NCBI GenBank assembly: GCA_003228685.1
Contig: QIFC01000095.1
Coordinates: 62,001 to 126,000 of the forward strand
DNA from: Chloroflexota bacterium
GTDB taxonomy: Bacteria > Chloroflexota > Dehalococcoidia > DSTF01 > RBG-16-68-14
Reading direction: 5' to 3'
Length of the DNA stretch: 64,000 bases
Below are positions 59,571 through 64,000 of this stretch, one piece after another. The notes below the pieces were generated by a model that saw only the letters and a program-made list of their open reading frames with translations, was not told where the DNA came from and did no database searches. Every line of letters starts with the position of its first letter. Position 1 is the first letter of the stretch. Position numbers and translations under genes: made by a program.

Positions 59571-60815
59571 ATGAAATTCGGGCTGTTTTACGAACACCAG
59601 CTTCCCAAGCCGTACGACGGCGACCAGTGGGACCCGGACGCCGAGCACAAGCTGCTTAAGGACGCGCTCGACCAGGTCGAGCTGGCCGACCAGCTCGGGT
59701 TCGACTACATCTTCGAGGTCGAGCACCACTTCCTGGAGGAGTACGCGCACTCCAGCGCGCCCGAGATCTTCCTCGCCGCGGCCAGCCAGCGCACCAAGAA
59801 CATCCGACTGGGCCACGGCATCGCGCTGATGCCGCCGCGCTACAACCACCCGGCCCGCGTCGCCGAACGCATCTCGACGCTCGACCTGATCTCCGACGGC
59901 CGCGTCGAGTTCGGCACGGGCGAGTCGGCGTCCGAGATGGAGCTGGGCGGCTTCGGTGTCCCGCGCGAGGAAAAGAAGCTCCAGTGGGAAGAGGCAACGC
60001 GCCAGTGCGTGCGCATGATGACCGAGACGCCCTACCCCGGCTACGAAGGCGCCTACTTCGGCATGCCGGAGCGCAACGTGATCCCCAAGCCGCTGCAGAA
60101 GCCACACCCGCCGCTCTGGGTCGCCTCGTCGCGACGCGAAACGACCATGGTCGCGGCGCGCCTCGGCATGGGCTCATTAGGATTCGCGTTCGAAAAGCCC
60201 GAAGAGGCGGCAGAGCGCGTGCAGCAGTACTTTGAGCTGGTGCGCGAGGAGTGCACGCCGATCGGCGTCGCGATCAACCCGTCGTTGGCCGTGCTGTCGT
60301 CGCTGATGTGCTGCGACAGCGACGAGGAGGCGATGGCCAAGGGCGTCGAAGGCACGCAGTTCTTCAGCTACTCGCTGGCCTACTACTACAACCCGTTCAC
60401 CGGCGCGAAGCACCCGCCGGGCAAGGGCCACATCTACAAGAAGTTCAAGGACACGCCGGAGGACGAACGCATGGGCATGTTCGGCGGTCGCGGGCGAGGC
60501 TTCGGTGGCTTCAAGCCCGACGAAGAGCCGGAGGACGAAGTCCAGCGCGCACTCTGGCGCGCCGCCCAGCGCGGAGGCTGCATCGGCACGCCCGACTTCA
60601 TCCGCGAAACGCTACTCAAGTACGAAGCCGCCCACCTGGACACGATGATCTTCGTCGCGCAGTCGGGCACGCGCAAGCACGAGGACATCATGGAGTCGCT
60701 CGAGAAGTTCGGCAAGCAGGTGCTGCCGGAGTTCAAGGAGCGCCACAAGGAGCACCAAAAGTGGCGCGACGGGCAGCTCGCAGGCGTCGACTTCGAGATC
60801 AACTCGTCTATTTAG
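59571..60815 (+). CDS. LLM-class flavin-dependent oxidoreductase
   Basis: 414 residues of the luciferase-like monooxygenase/F420- or FMN-dependent TIM-barrel family. FEVEHHFLEEYAHSSAPEIFLAA is the typical E-H-H segment, with RLGHGIALMPPRYNHPARVAERI and GRVEFGTGESASEMELGGFG. The C-terminal HLDTMIFVAQSGTRKHEDIMESLEKFG closes the barrel. It is about 70 residues longer than minimal members because of an insertion around 300-340. The substrate is unknown. SAR202-type Chloroflexota encode many such enzymes. Confidence 0.9.
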   Translation: MKFGLFYEHQLPKPYDGDQWDPDAEHKLLKDALDQVELADQLGFDYIFEVEHHFLEEYAHSSAPEIFLAAASQRTKNIRLGHGIALMPPRYNHPARVAERISTLDLISDGRVEFGTGESASEMELGGFGVPREEKKLQWEEATRQCVRMMTETPYPGYEGAYFGMPERNVIPKPLQKPHPPLWVASSRRETTMVAARLGMGSLGFAFEKPEEAAERVQQYFELVREECTPIGVAINPSLAVLSSLMCCDSDEEAMAKGVEGTQFFSYSLAYYYNPFTGAKHPPGKGHIYKKFKDTPEDERMGMFGGRGRGFGGFKPDEEPEDEVQRALWRAAQRGGCIGTPDFIRETLLKYEAAHLDTMIFVAQSGTRKHEDIMESLEKFGKQVLPEFKERHKEHQKWRDGQLAGVDFEINSSI

Positions 60816-60817
60816 AT

Positions 60818-60840
60818 CATCCTTCGACAAGCTCAGGATG
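60818..60840. repeat. Interspersed palindromic repeat (CCTTCGACAAGCTCAGG type)
   Basis: CATCCT and AGGATG arms around TCGACAAGCTC, a short repeat seen widely in environmental bacterial genomes between genes. Confidence 0.5.
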
Positions 60841-60888
60841 GAGTGAGGCGCACCTAGACACAGACACCGTGCGCAAACGAAGCTGGTT

Positions 60889-60924
60889 CCCCTCTCCCTT
60901 TGGGAGTGTACAGAGGGAGAGGGG
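60889..60924. repeat. GA-rich hairpin repeat
   Basis: CCCCTCTCCCT and AGGGAGAGGGG arms around a short loop, followed by TCAGGGGTGAGG. It is also a common interspersed repeat form in environmental bacterial genomes and lies between the LLM gene and the next gene. Confidence 0.5.
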
Positions 60925-60944
60925 TCAGGGGTGAGGGCTGAACC

Positions 60945-61280
60945 ATGGCTGCGACGAACGTTGAGAAGATCAAGGACGCGGAATTGCGCGAGACGATGGC
61001 GACGGCGCATAAGGCGCTCAAGGAGGGCGACTACCTGGGCGTCGTCCGGCGCTCGGGAGACGTCTACCTGGAGCTGCTCGAGCGCAAGCCGGAGCTACTC
61101 GCGGAGGGCGGCATTCCGGCAATGATGCGCATCAGGATGTTCCCTCGCCTGGGCGCGCGCTTGGAGCGCGAAGGAGAGGAAGCGCCAACGCTCGTCTGGG
61201 ACCGCGAGACCTTCGGCTTCTCAGAGGCCGTCACGTATTTCGAATTCGCCGTCGACCAGCTCGTCGGCGAGGGGCTGTAG
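60945..61280 (+). CDS. Conserved-looking hypothetical protein
   Basis: 111 residues, mostly helical, soluble. AHKALKEGDYLGVVRRSGDVY is a helical-pair start, then ERKPELLAEGGIPAMMRIRMFPRLG, and TFGFSEAVTYFEFAVDQL at the end. No family is recognised. ATG 60945 is the first in frame. It is followed by a clear terminator-like palindrome. Confidence 0.6.
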   Translation: MAATNVEKIKDAELRETMATAHKALKEGDYLGVVRRSGDVYLELLERKPELLAEGGIPAMMRIRMFPRLGARLEREGEEAPTLVWDRETFGFSEAVTYFEFAVDQLVGEGL

Positions 61281-61293
61281 GCTCTAGGCGCCT

Positions 61294-61314
61294 GGGCGGG
61301 TTTAAAACCCGCCC
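61294..61314. terminator. Convergent terminator palindrome
   Basis: GGGCGGGTTT and AAACCCGCCC around one A, between convergent genes. Confidence 0.65.
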
Positions 61315-61354
61315 CTACCCGACCCATCTGTACTCATCTGTGTGGCATCTGTGG

Positions 61355-61873
61355 CTATGCCCCGTAGCCCTGCGCGTTCCTGAGCCGCGTCCCGCTGTAC
61401 GCCAGAGTTGAGGCGACCACGCGCCACCAGAGTTGCATCAGGCGCGGCGTAACGCGCAATTCGATGTTAGATGCGGAGATCGCGCCCAGCAGATCGCCAA
61501 CAGACTCGACGCTCAGCGGCTTGACCGTGTCCCGGCTCACCCAATGGCCGGCGTTGGCATCGTTGAGCGTGAAGCTCGCCGCAGGCAGCTCGTAGCGGTA
61601 GAGCGTCGCGGACCTGACCCGCTTAAGCCAGCCGCTCTCCACCGCGATCACCATCCGGGCCTCGATGCCGCCGAACCACCGTTCGCGGTCCTCGTCGGTC
61701 GTGCTGGCGGCCGGCCAGAAGCAAGCGCGGGGACAGTCGCGCGGCAGGTAGTACATCGGAGCGTGGTCCTCGTCGATCGCCCAGACGTACGCGTCGACAT
61801 CGTCGCGATGTTCCGGCACGTGCGGCGCGAACGACAGAATGCCGTCGTCTTCGCTAAAGTGGTACAGCTTCAA
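61355..61873 (-). CDS. DUF6886-like protein
   Basis: 172 residues. The family signature KLYHFSEDDGILSFAPHVP is followed by VDAYVWAIDEDHAPMYYLPRDCP and FWPAASTTDEDRERWFGG. No function is established for DUF6886. The fold suggests an enzyme that acts on a small substrate, but this is not shown. The ATG at 61873 is 62 bases from the divergent SDR gene, and the two share a promoter region. Confidence 0.8.
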   Translation of the reverse strand: MKLYHFSEDDGILSFAPHVPEHRDDVDAYVWAIDEDHAPMYYLPRDCPRACFWPAASTTDEDRERWFGGIEARMVIAVESGWLKRVRSATLYRYELPAASFTLNDANAGHWVSRDTVKPLSVESVGDLLGAISASNIELRVTPRLMQLWWRVVASTLAYSGTRLRNAQGYGA

Positions 61874-61935
61874 GGACTCACTCTAACGCGCACGGGCCGT
61901 CGTTCCCGACGGTGAATCAGGAAGCGAGGGGGAAG

Positions 61936-62730
61936 ATGGAGATTAAGGACAAGGTAGCGCTCGTGACCGGCGGGGGCTCGGGCATCGGCGCGGCGACCTC
62001 GCTGCGCCTTGCCAAGGAGGGCGCCTCGGTTGTCGTCGCGGACGTGAACGAGGACGGCGGGCGAGACACCGTCACGCAGATCGAATCCAATGGCGGCAAG
62101 GCTGCCTTCGTCCGCGCCGACGTGACCGGCCCCAAGGACGCGGAGGCGATGATAGCGTTCGCGAAGGAGACATTCGGCGGGCTGGACATCCTCCATAACA
62201 ACGCGGGCATCCTCGACGGCCCGGACCGCTATCCGGACGCCGATCCCGCGCAGTGGCTCCCGGTGCTGGAGGTGAACCTGCGCGGCGTGATCCTCGGCAC
62301 GCAGTACGGCATCCAGGCGATGAGGGAGCGCGGCGGAGGATGCATCGTGAACATGGCGTCGATGGCCGGCCTCGGGTTCGGCTATCCGCCGAACCCGGTC
62401 TACGCGGCGAGCAAGGGAGGCGTCGTGCTCTTCACGGCGTCGCTGGCGCCGCTGAAGGACTCGGACAACATCCGCGTCAACTGCATCTGCCCGGGCGTCG
62501 TGAACACGCCGATGGCAAGGGGGGGCATACCTGCGCTAGCCGAGCAGAGCGAAGAGGCCGCGAAGCTGATCGAATCACTCAACATGATCCCGCCGGAGGA
62601 GATCGCCGACATCGTCGTCCAGTTTATCACGGACGACTCGCTGGCCGGGCAGGCGATGATGGCCCGCAACGGCAGGGAGCGCCAGCTCGCGGCGACGGCG
62701 GCAGCGCCCAAGGAGTGGCGCGGCAGCTAG
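61936..62730 (+). CDS. Short-chain dehydrogenase/reductase
   Basis: 264 residues. TGGGSGIGAATSLRLAKEGA is the NAD(P)-binding TGxxxGxG, and NNAGILDGPDR, NMASMAGLGFGYPPNPVYAASK (Ser-Tyr-Lys catalytic set, quoted in part) and RVNCICPGVVNTPM complete a classical SDR. The Asp after the second strand (VVVADVNED) favours NAD over NADP. ATG 61936 is chosen for the upstream GAGGGGG. The substrate is unknown. Confidence 0.92.
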   Translation: MEIKDKVALVTGGGSGIGAATSLRLAKEGASVVVADVNEDGGRDTVTQIESNGGKAAFVRADVTGPKDAEAMIAFAKETFGGLDILHNNAGILDGPDRYPDADPAQWLPVLEVNLRGVILGTQYGIQAMRERGGGCIVNMASMAGLGFGYPPNPVYAASKGGVVLFTASLAPLKDSDNIRVNCICPGVVNTPMARGGIPALAEQSEEAAKLIESLNMIPPEEIADIVVQFITDDSLAGQAMMARNGRERQLAATAAAPKEWRGS

Positions 62731-62813
62731 AAGAATGTCCGACGGTTCCCGGCCGAACATGATGCGTCCGAGGCGGCGTCGCGAGAGTCGTCTGCCACGC
62801 CGCGGAGTGCTCG

Positions 62814-63866
62814 CTACTGCGACGTTTGCGGTGCGGGTGACGCGTCGTCAGCCACGGGGTACGCCGAACTGAAGTGCTCCCAGACCAGGCGCGACACGGT
62901 CTGCCCAAGGGGAACATCCGACAGCACCCACGGATTGTCTTGTGACCAGAAGGTGAGCGCGTACGCGTATTCCCGGCCGTCCCTCTCGAATATCACAAGT
63001 CCGATGTCGTTGTCGACGTAGTATGGGACGTAGTCGATATAGCCATTCTTGTGAGCCACGATAGCGTTCGGATCCGTGACCCCCGACGGGATCAAGTGGT
63101 TGAGGCCTGGCTTCACGCGGCTCATCTTGTCGATCAGATAGGCGGTCCATTCTGGGCTCAGTAGCTGGCGCCTATAGAGCATCGTCAACGCCCGGTTAAA
63201 GTCGAGTGGCGAGATGCGGTTCTCCTGCCACCGATCTGGCGTGAGGGAGACCACGTCACCCGCGGCAGGCGGATGGTCATAAACGGCCGAGTCGAGCCGT
63301 AGTTCGCGTAGTAGTTCATCGATCTTCACCAAGCCAGCGTATCCGTCACCTCCGCCGGTTACATTCAATAGGTAGTGCGCCGTACCCGGGTTGCTCGACC
63401 AGACCGTCTCTGCGATGATCCGTCCGACGTCGCTCTCTGGATAGAGGCCAGCCTGTAGATCTCGTACCACGGAAAGCAGGACGAAGAAGTTCATCGTACA
63501 TCCAGGGATGCGCGCGCCGTCATCACCATTGACGTGGATCGATTCGCCGGTCTGCAGATCGGTTACGGCTATCGCGAAGTTGCCCCCGACCTGTGTCGAA
63601 AAGGCTTCTACCTCAGCGGCAAGGCGGTCTTGCAGCGCTTGAAGCTCCGTGGAGACTTCTCCAAGCACTAGCGGATCAGGGACAGGAGTCGGCGTTGGCG
63701 TTGGGCTCGGAGACGGAGTAGCCGTCGATGTCGGTGTCACGGTCGCGGTTGGCGTCGGCGATGAGCCGGTAACGGCGGTGCATGCGATTCCTAGTACGCC
63801 GCCCAGGATGAGAAGGCTGGCGATGGTGTACGCGAACGAGCCGTGTGTTCGGGCGTTCATCCTCAT
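62814..63866 (-). CDS. Beta-lactamase-fold lipoprotein with altered active-site motifs
   Basis: 350 residues. The lipobox is GVLGIACTA (Cys about 29), then a Pro-Thr spacer (about 35-62) and a class A beta-lactamase/serine hydrolase-like domain. The usual SxxK region reads RIPGCTMNFFVLLSVVRDLQ, with Cys or Thr replacing Ser and Asn replacing Lys. The SDN-like motif is SNPGTAHYL and the KTG-like motif is AHKNGYID. It cannot act as a classical serine beta-lactamase. A peptidoglycan-binding or altered hydrolase role is possible. It is probably anchored outside the membrane. Confidence 0.75.
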   Translation of the reverse strand: MRMNARTHGSFAYTIASLLILGGVLGIACTAVTGSSPTPTATVTPTSTATPSPSPTPTPTPVPDPLVLGEVSTELQALQDRLAAEVEAFSTQVGGNFAIAVTDLQTGESIHVNGDDGARIPGCTMNFFVLLSVVRDLQAGLYPESDVGRIIAETVWSSNPGTAHYLLNVTGGGDGYAGLVKIDELLRELRLDSAVYDHPPAAGDVVSLTPDRWQENRISPLDFNRALTMLYRRQLLSPEWTAYLIDKMSRVKPGLNHLIPSGVTDPNAIVAHKNGYIDYVPYYVDNDIGLVIFERDGREYAYALTFWSQDNPWVLSDVPLGQTVSRLVWEHFSSAYPVADDASPAPQTSQ

Positions 63867-64000
63867 GGAGTTCGCCTCTCAGTGATCAAGTTCGGGAGGC
63901 CGGACCCGAATTGAGTCCTCCAGACTGTGTCCAAGCTGTTGGCAGCGTTGTCGTCGTCATCGCTGTGTCCCACTCGCCAAATCGTGGGCAGAGCTGGGCT

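Noticed and set aside
1..64000. CRISPR array, rRNA, prophage or IS elements.
   Set aside because: No regularly spaced direct repeats, rRNA segments, phage structural genes or transposases were seen.

Overview
The window is about 64 kb of GC-rich bacterial DNA. The gene content suggests Chloroflexota, probably a Dehalococcoidia or SAR202-like lineage: LLM flavin oxidoreductases, class III CoA transferases, a one-piece biotin carboxylase/BCCP/carboxyltransferase, beta-propeller and secreted proteins with dockerin-like repeats, and a zinc-ribbon/Ser-Thr kinase/ATPase/TPR/cyclase giant. This is inferred from family content only; there is no rRNA or other marker gene. A recurring promoter form, TG-N-TAGAAT (extended -10), precedes many GC-rich genes, often so close to the start codon that leaderless mRNAs are likely.

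Layout. 1-4110: housekeeping (a DinB-like protein, rpiB, a methyltransferase, a DUF255 thioredoxin-like protein). 4111-8385: a structured repeat (copy A) followed by a four-gene accessory operon (PP-loop PAPS-reductase-like, winged-helix-like unknown, PIN-like nuclease, P-loop ATPase), a candidate defence system. 8484-14133: a frameshifted HAD gene, a VOC protein, repeat copy B, a 1106-residue TPR protein ending in an APH-like kinase domain, and a MutY-like C-terminal fragment. 14417-23211: the kinase/cyclase giant and an Lhr-type helicase. 23301-25659: a complete restriction-modification system with its C protein and C-box. 25835-30307: DUF402, a small membrane protein, then P450, two ferritin-like proteins and a ferredoxin. 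30475-37523: two unknown accessory proteins, the acyl-CoA carboxylase and a trypsin-EndoG fusion. 37539-41885: zinc ribbon, dodecin, a lipoprotein and a beta-helix protein with dockerin repeats. 42199-50110: catabolic genes (acyl-CoA dehydrogenase, methyltransferase, nucleoside hydrolase, sugar-dehydrogenase-like propeller, two CoA transferases). 50175-53374: a rearranged patch with truncated genes, half a tRNA-Gly and a three-gene accessory operon (TPR, NTPase-like fold without a Walker A, two-TM protein). 53581-62730: PAS, MBL hydrolase, two binding proteins with dockerin repeats (one also with a cupredoxin domain), pentapeptide protein, LLM oxidoreductase, DUF6886, SDR. 62814-63866: a beta-lactamase-fold lipoprotein.

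Two kinds of junction sequence punctuate the accessory pieces. One is the structured repeat pair A/B. The other is a site made of the tRNA-Gly(CCC) anticodon-loop sequence plus a conserved arm; it occurs three times (30915, 41938, 50664), and separate 5' and 3' halves of a tRNA-Gly lie at 50641 and 47437. Accessory genes beside these junctions look visibly less GC-rich than the core genes. Together with several truncated or duplicated fragments, this indicates a chromosome segment repeatedly used for insertion of defence-like cassettes. No CRISPR array, intact tRNA, rRNA, integrase or insertion sequence was found.
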